From the NCBI RefSeq assembly GCF_001298675.1, contig NZ_CYIG01000033.1, forward strand, positions 1 through 60,348: a stretch of 60,348 nt of DNA, in the 5' to 3' direction. Source of the stretch: Paenacidovorax caeni. Its GTDB lineage: Bacteria > Pseudomonadota > Gammaproteobacteria > Burkholderiales > Burkholderiaceae_C. The position numbers and the translations under genes were made by a program. This document shows positions 25,483 to 33,180 of this stretch, piece by piece (position 1 is the stretch's first letter; each line of letters starts with the position of its first letter). A model generated the notes under the pieces. That model made no database searches. It was not told the origin of the DNA and saw only the letters and a list, made by a program, of their open reading frames with translations.

Positions 25483-26016
25483 ATGAACAAGCTCAACAAG
25501 GCCGACAAGTCTCGCGACGAGGTGAAGCGCGACTACGAAAAAAACCAAGCCCTCGGCATCAAGACCGAGCGCGAACTCGAACTCATGCGCAGCCAGGCAG
25601 AGCAATACACCGCCACGCATGCCGGCATGGCGCACAACGGCACCACTGACCTGGACCGCAGCATTCAGCGCGTGCGGGAAGAGGTCAAACAGAACGTACA
25701 CCACGTCCTCGAAGGGCAACAGGCCCAATCGGAGCAGGTGCAGAACCGCCAGTTGGACGCAGCGCTTACCGCCCAAAACGACAGCCAGGCAGCACTGACC
25801 AACAAGAGGCTGGAAAGCAACGTCAGCCAGGCCGTGGTGGACGTCATTGGCGGCCAGCAGCACGAGGCCATCAAGATCGCCTTTGAAGAAGAAGCACGCT
25901 TTCAGGACGACATCGACGCCAATTCGCGGCAAGACCAGCAGAAGCTGCAGCGCACCACGGAAACCGTCAAAAGCGCGGTGAACCAAACGCTCAACCGGCT
26001 CACGGGCCTGTTGTGA
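25483..26016 (+). CDS. Coiled-coil protein of unknown function
   Basis: A 177-residue, highly charged, almost entirely helical protein (ADKSRDEVKRDYEKNQALG, NDSQAALTNKRLESNVSQAV, QDDIDANSRQDQQKLQRTTE) without cysteines or membrane segments. It begins 30 bp after the sigma-like gene and precedes the HerA-like gene. A structural or adaptor role is plausible; no family is recognised. Confidence 0.65.
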   Translation: MNKLNKADKSRDEVKRDYEKNQALGIKTERELELMRSQAEQYTATHAGMAHNGTTDLDRSIQRVREEVKQNVHHVLEGQQAQSEQVQNRQLDAALTAQNDSQAALTNKRLESNVSQAVVDVIGGQQHEAIKIAFEEEARFQDDIDANSRQDQQKLQRTTETVKSAVNQTLNRLTGLL

Positions 26017-26106
26017 GCCAACAGGCCTAGACCTGCTCTTTTCTCGTCAGCCCGCGTGCCAGCCCGGTGCGAGCGCTTCGCTTTTTTTCACTCACGTGCC
26101 CGCAAC

Positions 26107-29100
26107 ATGCCAGCCCTGTGGTTCAACCTCCGCCAGACCCCTGATCTGACCCAGCCCCGCTACGCGGCCTTGCCCCATGGCGAGCCACAGGCCGTGCTGG
26201 CCTTGTTTGAACCCAGCCTGCGCATGCTCCACCGCCTTGGCAACTCCTACGGCTTGCAATTGCGCCTGTGCATCCAGGCCGACCCTGCGCCGCCCCCAGG
26301 GCAGCGCCTGCGCATGGCGTTGGGCTTTGCAGGCAGTGAGCAGGCCTTGCAGAACGCCCCTGTATGGTCCACCTGGCTGGCCACCCCCTTGGCTCCGTAC
26401 TTTGCAGCGCTGATGGCCCCCAGCACCGACCCTCTGGAGGACAAAACTCCCGGCGGCATGGCTTTGCAGGGCTGTGAAGTGGCACGCCTGGAGCGCTACT
26501 GGCCCCTGGCAGAACTGGGCGACGACGCATTTGCACGCTATAGCGAACTGCCGCCCTGGCTGCATGCGGCCTACCCCTGGGAGGGCAACGCAAGCTGCCG
26601 CCTGCTGTCCGTGCTGCAATTGATGCAATCGCTGGAGGTGCCTTGCGTGTTGACGCTGGCACTGGAGCCCAGCGAAGGCGAATCCGAATACGAGGCCCTG
26701 CACGCCGCATACGCTCATTCCCTGGCACGGCTGGCGGGTGGCAGCTACAAAGATGCGCTCGGACGCAGCGAATACGTCAAACCCGGTCCAGTGGCCGAGC
26801 AATTGCGCAGCCTGCGGCAAGACTTGCTCGACAAGCTGCGCTGCGAACCCTGCTTCACCATGCAGTTGCGCTGCTACGCGCCCACGCGCGACCTGGCCCG
26901 CCTGCTGGCCGACACAATCATGGCCGAAGCCCTCAGCGAAGGCCCGCACAGCAGTTGGCCATTGCCTGCGAACCTGGATTTTTTCGAGCCCGCTCCACTC
27001 CACCTGGTCAGCACGGCGCCCCCCCAGGGCGTGCAGCCTCCCCCGGCGCTGCAACGCCTGCCCCAGGTCTTTGCCCTGTCGGAAGTGGCGGCGCTATTTC
27101 GCCTGCCTGTATTGCATGAAGGCGAGCAACTCGACCTGCGCAAGGAAACCTGGCCCGTGCTGACCGCCCAAGGGCAGGCGCAACTGCTGCTGGGCCACGC
27201 GCACACCCCCGGCCAAGAAGCGGCAGACCCCATCTACCTGCCACTCGATGCCTTGGTCAAACACACCCTGGTGGTGGGTGTGCCCGGCAGCGGCAAGACC
27301 AACACCTTGATGAGCCTGGCACGCCAACTGTGGTGCGACTATCAGCGCCCCTTTCTGGTGCTAGAACCCGCCAAACGGGAATACAGGGGCCTGCTCAACC
27401 TGCCGGGTTGCAGCGGACAGGTGCTGCTGTTCGCCCCGGCACGCGCTGCCGCCAGCGAATGGCTGACCGAAGGTGAGCTGAACCCCTTGGCCTTGCGCAT
27501 CAACCCCCTGGAAATGCCCCTGGGCTTTGCCATTGGTGAACACTGCACCCAACTGGCAGCCATCTTCGATGCGGCCTTCGGCTTGTTCAATCCCTTGCCC
27601 GCCATGCTCGAAAGCGCACTGGAAACCGCCTACGTCGAACGCGGCTGGCGCCGCGAAGACATTGCCACCGCGCAGGCCGTGGCACAGCGGGGTTTTCCGG
27701 CCATGCCCAGACTGGTGGAACTGTTGCGCGAACTGGCCGACGCCACCGACTACGTGGGAGAAAACGCCGCCACCGTCCAGGCCGGGCTGGAATACCGCTT
27801 TGGCCGCCTGGTGGACGGCCCCCTGGCCGACGTGTTTGGCGCCGCCGCCTCCACCCTGCGCCCCGAGGAATGGCTGGCCCGCCCCATCGTGGTGGAGCTC
27901 GAAAGCCTGGGCGAAGCCAACGCCAACATGCTCAGCCTGCTGCTGCAAACCTATCTGCGCGAAGCCCTCACCGTGCAGCAGGAAGAAGAGCGCCAGACAG
28001 GCACTGTGCGTGAAGCGGGGCACAAGCTTCGCCACGTGCTGTTCCTGGAAGAAGCGCACAACCTCATCGGCCCCCATGCCGCACGCCAGCAAGGCGCCGA
28101 AGGTCAGGCCGACCCCAAGGCCGCCGCCACAGCCTGGGTGGTCAAGATGCTGGCCGAAGTGCGCGCCCTGGGCCTGGGCATCGTCATTGGCGACCAGCTA
28201 CCCTCCGCGCTGGCCCCCGAAGTGCTGAAAAACACCAGCATCCGCATCTGCCACCGCCTGACCGCGCCCGACGACCGCGCCCAGATGCAGCAAAGCATGA
28301 ACGCCAGCGCGCTGCAACTCGAATACATGGCCAGCCAGACCAGCGGCCACGCACTGGCCAGCTTTGAGGGCGTGCGAAAACCCTTTGCCATCGCCATGCT
28401 GGCCGCAGACGGCGCCCAGGCCCGGCACAACGCCGCCATCAGCGACCAGGCGCTGCTGACCGCCATTGCCCGTGCCGCGCCCGGCTGGCAGGCCATCGAC
28501 GAACGCTTTGCCGCGAACGCGCTGCTCATGCTCGTGCTGCGCTGGGAACAGCTCCAACACAGCCCCTGGCAGGGCATCACCCCCGCAGAGGTACTTGCAG
28601 CCTTTGAAGACCCCGCCAGCCTGCACGCCAGCCACCTGCTGCTGGCCGAACTGATGCAGTACTGGCTGGCCGCCACCGTGCGCTGCGCTGCGCGCCTGCA
28701 ACTCTGGCTGCAAATACAAGACGGCACCCAAGACGCATGCCTGCGTCTCCAAGACAAAATACACGCCAGCAACCACGATCTGGCCGCCCTGCAACAAGCC
28801 GCCAGCCGGTTTGCCGCCAGCCCCTGTTTGCTGGCCTGCGAACTGGGCCGCACCTTCGCCCCTGGCAAGGCCCCATCGCCGCACCTCGGCCCCTCGGCCA
28901 CCCAGGCCCGCTGGTGGTATCAGCGCAGCCTGGCCCTGGCCCGGCAGGCAGCCGCCAGCCGCCCTTTGGCCCGCGAAGAAACCTTGGCCCTTGCCCGCGC
29001 GCACCAAGGCCTGTGGCAGCTCTCCACCCGTGCGCAGGCCCGCAAATCGGCCCGGCAAACGCACAAGCAGCGCAACCTGCACCACCTGCGCCAAGCGGCG

Positions 29101-29265
29101 GAACTGGGCTTGCCCGCGGCCCAGGTGGACCTGGCGCTGGAACTGCTAGCCAAACAGCCCCTGCAAGCCCGCCGCTGGCTGGAGCAGGCCGCCGCGCAAA
29201 ACTATGCCCCTGCGCACGGCATCCTGATGGAAATCTCTACCCCCGATGGCCAGGAAAATGAATAA
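26107..29265 (+). CDS. HerA/FtsK-like ATPase (DUF87 type)
   Basis: A 1052-residue protein. Residues ~385-780 form a HerA/VirB4/FtsK-class motor: Walker A GVPGSGKT (391-398), FLVLEPAKREYRGLLNLPG, Walker B VLFLEEAHNLIG (Glu648-Glu649) and LGIVIGDQLPSALAPEVLKN. The first ~380 residues are a non-motor region without recognised domains. The tail (~870-1050) is alanine-rich and helical, ending in a Sel1/TPR-like unit (LRQAAELGLPAAQVDLALEL, ARRWLEQAAAQNYAPAHGIL). Such hexameric motors move DNA or proteins and are frequent in conflict systems. The ATG at 26107 is preferred; GTG 26056 is possible, and neither has a clear ribosome-binding site. It overlaps the next gene by 8 bp. Confidence 0.8.
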   Translation: MPALWFNLRQTPDLTQPRYAALPHGEPQAVLALFEPSLRMLHRLGNSYGLQLRLCIQADPAPPPGQRLRMALGFAGSEQALQNAPVWSTWLATPLAPYFAALMAPSTDPLEDKTPGGMALQGCEVARLERYWPLAELGDDAFARYSELPPWLHAAYPWEGNASCRLLSVLQLMQSLEVPCVLTLALEPSEGESEYEALHAAYAHSLARLAGGSYKDALGRSEYVKPGPVAEQLRSLRQDLLDKLRCEPCFTMQLRCYAPTRDLARLLADTIMAEALSEGPHSSWPLPANLDFFEPAPLHLVSTAPPQGVQPPPALQRLPQVFALSEVAALFRLPVLHEGEQLDLRKETWPVLTAQGQAQLLLGHAHTPGQEAADPIYLPLDALVKHTLVVGVPGSGKTNTLMSLARQLWCDYQRPFLVLEPAKREYRGLLNLPGCSGQVLLFAPARAAASEWLTEGELNPLALRINPLEMPLGFAIGEHCTQLAAIFDAAFGLFNPLPAMLESALETAYVERGWRREDIATAQAVAQRGFPAMPRLVELLRELADATDYVGENAATVQAGLEYRFGRLVDGPLADVFGAAASTLRPEEWLARPIVVELESLGEANANMLSLLLQTYLREALTVQQEEERQTGTVREAGHKLRHVLFLEEAHNLIGPHAARQQGAEGQADPKAAATAWVVKMLAEVRALGLGIVIGDQLPSALAPEVLKNTSIRICHRLTAPDDRAQMQQSMNASALQLEYMASQTSGHALASFEGVRKPFAIAMLAADGAQARHNAAISDQALLTAIARAAPGWQAIDERFAANALLMLVLRWEQLQHSPWQGITPAEVLAAFEDPASLHASHLLLAELMQYWLAATVRCAARLQLWLQIQDGTQDACLRLQDKIHASNHDLAALQQAASRFAASPCLLACELGRTFAPGKAPSPHLGPSATQARWWYQRSLALARQAAASRPLAREETLALARAHQGLWQLSTRAQARKSARQTHKQRNLHHLRQAAELGLPAAQVDLALELLAKQPLQARRWLEQAAAQNYAPAHGILMEISTPDGQENE

Positions 29266-30460
29266 CACCCACTTGCCCTGCCTGATCGGCGAAAGCGCCT
29301 GCGCCCGCCCTGCGAATGGCGCTTGCCCGAAATGCGGGATGGATGCCAACTTATTTTTTCCCAGCATCCAGGATCGGGATGAAGCCCTCGAAGCAGCGCG
29401 GGCACGTTACACAGCAGGTCAGAGTAACGAGGAGGCACTTGGGCTGGCAGAAAAGAAAGGCCAGGAGCGAAAAGCAGCCCAAACAGCATGGCAAAGTGCC
29501 AAAGACGGGGGAATAGAGCCGTTGGAATCTTTCCTGGCGGAACATCCGAACTCTATACACAGCAGTGAGGCCCTGCGGCGCTTGCAAGCGCTGCGCAAAG
29601 CACGGGAAGAGGTAGCACGCGCTGCAATACAGCGCAATGAAGAAGCACGCAAGCAGGCGGAAAAGGAGCGTCAACAGCGAGAGGCCGTCAAGGCTGCATG
29701 GCAGCGTGCCCGGACCGGCGGAACTGCGGCTTTGGAAGCGTTCCTGGTGCAGAACCCGGATTCCACATACAGCGGTGAAGCGCGACGGCGTCTGCAAGAA
29801 CTGCGCGAAGAGCAGGCAGGGAAAGAACGTGCGGCAGCGCAGCGCGATGAAGAAGCACGCAAGCAGGCGGAAAAGGAGCGTCAACAGCGAGAGACCGTCA
29901 AGACTGCATGGTGGCAGCGTGCCATGGAGTGGTTCAGGTTGAAGTGGGGGTATTCGCCTGCTGAGGTGCTCCAGAGAGCAGAACGCCGGTACGCCATCAG
30001 CACCGACGGCCAGACAGTGACCGACAAGGAAACTGGATTGATGTGGATGCGTTGCAGCCTGGGGCAGAGTTGGGATGGCAGCCGCTGTGCCGGAGAAGCA
30101 CGGGAATACACGTGGGACGATGCTCGAAAAGCCGCCCAGAATTATCGCTATGCGGGCTATAGCGATTGGCGTTTGCCTGACATTGAGGAATTGAGCTCGC
30201 TGGTGTATTGCAGTTCCGGGCGCAGGAAGAAATTTAAGGCTGGCAGCTACGACGATGATGGGGAGTGCCTGGGGGATTATCACAGGCCAACGATTTTTAG
30301 CTCCGCCTTCCCAAATGCGTCGTCTTCGTTCGTCTGGTCGGGCTCGCCCAATGCCAACGATTCGAGCCTCGCGTGGGGCGTGAATTTCTACAATGGCTAC
30401 GCCAACTACGGCTACCGCAGCGACGGCTACCACGTTCGGCTCGTGCGCGGCGGACAGTGA
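29258..30460 (+). CDS. Zinc-ribbon DUF1566 protein, copy 1, with hypervariable C-terminus
   Basis: A 400-residue protein. It opens with the CX6CX7CX2C zinc-ribbon ([20 protein letters not shown], ~7-27), followed by helical repeats and charged linkers as in the gene at 18421 (AWQSAKDGGIEPLESFLAE, AWQRARTGGTAALEAFLVQ). A DUF1566/Lcl C-type-lectin-like domain fills ~250-400 (DKETGLMWMRCSLGQSWDG, YAGYSDWRLPDIEELSSLVY, then VWSGSPNA and VRLVRGGQ). There is no clear membrane helix. Its last ~42 codons are hypervariable against copy 2, as in diversity-generating retroelement targets. The start at 29258 overlaps the HerA-like stop; an in-frame ATG at 29246 is an alternative. Confidence 0.82.
   Translation: MNNTHLPCLIGESACARPANGACPKCGMDANLFFPSIQDRDEALEAARARYTAGQSNEEALGLAEKKGQERKAAQTAWQSAKDGGIEPLESFLAEHPNSIHSSEALRRLQALRKAREEVARAAIQRNEEARKQAEKERQQREAVKAAWQRARTGGTAALEAFLVQNPDSTYSGEARRRLQELREEQAGKERAAAQRDEEARKQAEKERQQRETVKTAWWQRAMEWFRLKWGYSPAEVLQRAERRYAISTDGQTVTDKETGLMWMRCSLGQSWDGSRCAGEAREYTWDDARKAAQNYRYAGYSDWRLPDIEELSSLVYCSSGRRKKFKAGSYDDDGECLGDYHRPTIFSSAFPNASSSFVWSGSPNANDSSLAWGVNFYNGYANYGYRSDGYHVRLVRGGQ
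30332..30457 (+). other. Putative DGR-type variable region, copy 1
   Basis: This is the last 42 codons before the stop. Against 32747-32875 there are 14 replaced codons, every one ending in C or T and changed only at positions 1 and/or 2 (for example TAC/GGC, AAT/TAT, GAT/TTT). There is one codon indel and one synonymous change. The framework codons (VWSGSPNA, AW, NG, VRLVRGGQ) are identical. This is what adenine-specific mutagenesis of AAC/AAT codons in a template repeat would give. Confidence 0.65.
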
Positions 30461-30720
30461 TTTTGTTCTTTGCAGTTTTCGCACAAGCCTTGCCGAAAAG
30501 GCAGGGGTATCGCCGCGCCAGGGCAAGGTGCAGGTGTTCTCCAGCGCCTCCATCCCGCTGCATGGGCCGGGTGGCACATGGCGGCTCTTTGCAGTGGCAG
30601 CCCCCTCAATTCCTCAAAAAACATAGCTGCCAGCGCGTGCTGCGCAAACGTCAGAGGCTTTTTTCTCCACTTTTTTCTGCTGCGGTGAGTTGTTGCAGGC
30701 GGTGCCGCCGTCTGGAGAAG
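30461..30720 (+). repeat. Duplicated non-coding segment, copy 1
   Basis: The ~260 bp after the DUF1566 stop are nearly identical to 32879-33139 (GATTTTGTTCTTTGCAGTTT onward, through TGGAGA/TGGAAA). The segment includes a dispersed-repeat piece (AAAAAACATAGCTGCCAGCG). I see no gene in it. It is part of a segmental duplication that includes the 3' half of the DUF1566 genes. Confidence 0.8.
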
Positions 30721-30726
30721 GTGTCT

Positions 30727-30787
30727 GGCCAAGGCCATCGAGAAGTACGGCATCGATGCCGACAAGATCAACCCGCTGCACGCTTGA
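30727..30787 (+). pseudogene. aceE: aceE 3'-end remnant
   Basis: LAKAIEKYGIDADKINPLHA and a stop match the C-terminus of pyruvate dehydrogenase E1 (AceE). It lies upstream of an AceF lipoyl domain, as in a normal aceEF operon. A block of aceE end, intergenic DNA and aceF start was therefore copied here. Confidence 0.7.
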
Positions 30788-30888
30788 CCAGAACGGGAGA
30801 CGAACTGTGAACCCCCACGCTCATATTCATTCGCTGCCCTCCAAGGGGGCGCATGCCTCCTTTGAGACCGCTCGGCAGGAGGCATGGC

Positions 30889-31938
30889 ATGGCATTGGTT
30901 GACATCAAGATCCCGGACATTGGGGGTCTCGACGAAGTGGGCGTGATCGAGCTACTGGTCAAGCCCGGCGACACGGTCAAGGCCGAGCAATCGCTCATCA
31001 CCGTCGAATCGGACAAGGCGTCGATGGAGATTCCCTCCTGCCACGCGGGCGTCATCAAAGAGCTGTGCATTGCCCTGGGCGACAAGGTGAGCGAAGGCTC
31101 GGTCATCGCCGTGCTGGAGACGGTGGGCGCTGGTAGTTTAGAGCCAAAACAGGCTCCAGCGCCCGCTGCACAAGCGCCAGAAGCTCCTAAAACAGAAGCG
31201 CCTACCGCCCGCCCAGCAGGTTGGCCATTTCCAATCGGCGACTTCAAGGACGTGGCCAATAGTGCCAATCCACCCTGCCTTATTGGGGAATCCGCATGCG
31301 CCCGCCCGCAGAGGGGCACTTGCCCGAAATGCGGGCTGGATGTAGAGATTGCATTTCCCACTATTGAGGATAGGGATGCGGCCCTCGAAGCAGCACGGGT
31401 ACGCTATGCGGCAGCGCAGCGTGATGAAGAAGCACGCAAGCAGGCAGAAAAAGAGCGCCAACGTCCGGAGGGGAATAAAACAGGGCAGCTTGCCCAGACT
31501 GGCGAATTCTCGGTACAGCCCCCCGGTTCGGAGAACGCAGGGAAGGCCGCACAGCATCTGGATAAATTGCAAAAGAAACAAGCGGAAGAGTCCGCATGGC
31601 AGCTTGCAAAAGATGGAGGGGTGAAGCTATTAGAAGCTTTCCTCCTTCAATACCCAGAATCGGATCATGCAAAAGAAGCCGAGCGGCTGCTGAGGAGATC
31701 GCGTAGAAAGCCAGGCCCTGTCGAGGCATTTTTGATGGTGGCAGGAATTATTTTGGCCTTATTTACAGTGCCAAGAACTCAATGGACAATGGCCTACGAA
31801 GGGTTGAAAGGTAATTGGAAGCAATTCTACCTTTCATCGGATTATGACCTTTTGGTGCTTGGATTGTTGATTTTCATTGCAATGGCCTTGGTGATTGTAA
31901 TTGCGCTCGCTATTAAATTACTTCGCGGTAAAAAATGA
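30889..31938 (+). CDS. Lipoyl-domain / zinc-ribbon fusion membrane protein
   Basis: A 349-residue chimera. Residues 1-80 are a biotinyl/lipoyl domain nearly identical in pattern to AceF ([40 protein letters not shown]), including the lipoylated lysine context DKAS. An Ala/Pro linker (~85-115) follows. The cluster's zinc-ribbon comes next (~127-147, [20 protein letters not shown]), then helical repeats ([20 protein letters not shown]). Two C-terminal membrane helices complete it ([37 protein letters not shown]). The start is fixed by AGGAGG at 30878. The captured aceEF block supplies this strong ribosome-binding site and possibly expression signals. Whether the domain is lipoylated is unknown. 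Confidence 0.8.
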   Translation: MALVDIKIPDIGGLDEVGVIELLVKPGDTVKAEQSLITVESDKASMEIPSCHAGVIKELCIALGDKVSEGSVIAVLETVGAGSLEPKQAPAPAAQAPEAPKTEAPTARPAGWPFPIGDFKDVANSANPPCLIGESACARPQRGTCPKCGLDVEIAFPTIEDRDAALEAARVRYAAAQRDEEARKQAEKERQRPEGNKTGQLAQTGEFSVQPPGSENAGKAAQHLDKLQKKQAEESAWQLAKDGGVKLLEAFLLQYPESDHAKEAERLLRRSRRKPGPVEAFLMVAGIILALFTVPRTQWTMAYEGLKGNWKQFYLSSDYDLLVLGLLIFIAMALVIVIALAIKLLRGKK

Positions 31939-32005
31939 AAAAATGCGACTCGCTTTGTTGCCTTTGAGTCCTCGTCCAGCCGAGTTACCATCAAAGGTGA
32001 AAACT

Positions 32006-32878
32006 ATGAATAGCATCAACCCCCCTTGCCTTATTGGAGAATCCGCCTGCGCCCGCCCTGCGAATGGCGCTTGCCCGAAATGCGGGATGGATCCAGCAGT
32101 CTTTTTTCCCACTATTGAGGACAGGGAGGCCGCCCAGGACGCCGCCCGGGGGCGCTATGCGGCGGCCATGCAACACGCCATTCAAGCCCAGGCCGGAAGC
32201 CAGGTACCGGATATAGGCAATACCGAAAACGTGAAGACTACTGAACCCCTGGGTTCCGATGGCAAGGCAAATGGGGCAGAAAAAAAGAAAGAAAAATACC
32301 CCTGGATAAAGTTCACCTTGCTGATGATTGTTCTGAGCATGGGGTGGTTCGGGTGGACGCGGTGGTATTTGCCTGCTGAGGCGCTCCAGAGAGCAGAACG
32401 CCGGTACGTCATCAGCACCGACGGCCAGACAGTGACCGACAAGGAAACTGGATTGATGTGGATGCGTTGCAGCCTGGGGCAGAGTTGGGATGGCAGCCGC
32501 TGTGCCGGAGAAGCACGGAAATACACATGGGACGAGGCTCGAAAAGCCGCCCAGAATTATCGCTATGCGGGCTATGGCGATTGGCGTTTGCCTGATATTG
32601 AGGAATTGAGCACGCTGGTGTATTGCAGTTCCGGGCTCAGGTGGAAATTTAAGGCTGGCAGCTACGACGTTAATGGGAAGTGCCTGGGGGATTATCACAG
32701 GCCAACGATTTTTAGCTCCGCCTTCCCAAATACGCCGTCTTCGTACGTCTGGTCGGGCTCGCCCAATGCCGACTTTTCGAACTACGCGTGGGTCGTGTAT
32801 TTCGGCAATGGCGACGCCGACGTCAGCGGCGGCCGCGGCTTCGGCTACCGCGTTCGGCTTGTGCGCGGCGGACAGTGA
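32006..32878 (+). CDS. Zinc-ribbon DUF1566 protein, copy 2, membrane-anchored
   Basis: A 290-residue protein: zinc-ribbon at ~6-26 ([20 protein letters not shown]), a short linker without the helical repeats of copy 1, and one membrane helix at ~100-118 (IKFTLLMIVLSMGWFGW). A DUF1566/Lcl domain follows (~140-290; DKETGLMWMRCSLGQSWDG, DWRLPDIEELSTLVYCSSG). The domain is very similar to copy 1 except for the last ~43 codons, which are strongly diverged in the pattern described for the variable region. The ATG at 32006 follows AAAGGTGA. The DUF1566 domain would lie outside the cytoplasmic membrane if the zinc-ribbon is inside. Confidence 0.82.
   Translation: MNSINPPCLIGESACARPANGACPKCGMDPAVFFPTIEDREAAQDAARGRYAAAMQHAIQAQAGSQVPDIGNTENVKTTEPLGSDGKANGAEKKKEKYPWIKFTLLMIVLSMGWFGWTRWYLPAEALQRAERRYVISTDGQTVTDKETGLMWMRCSLGQSWDGSRCAGEARKYTWDEARKAAQNYRYAGYGDWRLPDIEELSTLVYCSSGLRWKFKAGSYDVNGKCLGDYHRPTIFSSAFPNTPSSYVWSGSPNADFSNYAWVVYFGNGDADVSGGRGFGYRVRLVRGGQ
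32747..32875 (+). other. Putative DGR-type variable region, copy 2
   Basis: The last 43 codons of the second DUF1566 gene, homologous to 30332-30457. Substitutions are limited to positions 1-2 of NNC/NNT codons, with invariant framework between them. Upstream of this segment the two genes are nearly identical and differences do not follow that pattern. Confidence 0.65.
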
Positions 32879-33139
32879 TTTTGTTCTTTGCAGTTTTCGC
32901 ACAAGCCTTGCCGAAAAGGCAGGGGTATCGCCGCGCCAGGACAAGGTGCAGGTGTTCTCCAGCGCATCCATCCCGCTGCATGGGCCTGGTGGTGCGTGGC
33001 GGCTCTTTGTAGGGGCAGGCCCCTCAATTTCTCAAAAAACATAGCTGCCATCGCTCGCTGCACAAGGGCTAGAAGCTTCTTTCTCCAACTTTTTCTGCTG
33101 CGGTGAGTTGTTGCAGGCGGTGCCGCCGTCTGGAAAGGG
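32879..33139 (+). repeat. Duplicated non-coding segment, copy 2
   Basis: Near-identical to 30461-30720. Homology ends abruptly in CCGTCTGGAAA, just before the leader of the transglycosylase gene. No gene is seen in it. Confidence 0.8.
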
Positions 33140-33180
33140 AGCCTTGTTCTCTCAGTCCTGCCAGCAACGGAGTCCGCACC

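Noticed and set aside
30461-30720. The DGR template repeat in the shared downstream segment
   Set aside because: It is a duplicate of the post-stop flank and does not resemble the variable region; no adenine-rich near-copy of 30332-30457 is seen elsewhere in the window.
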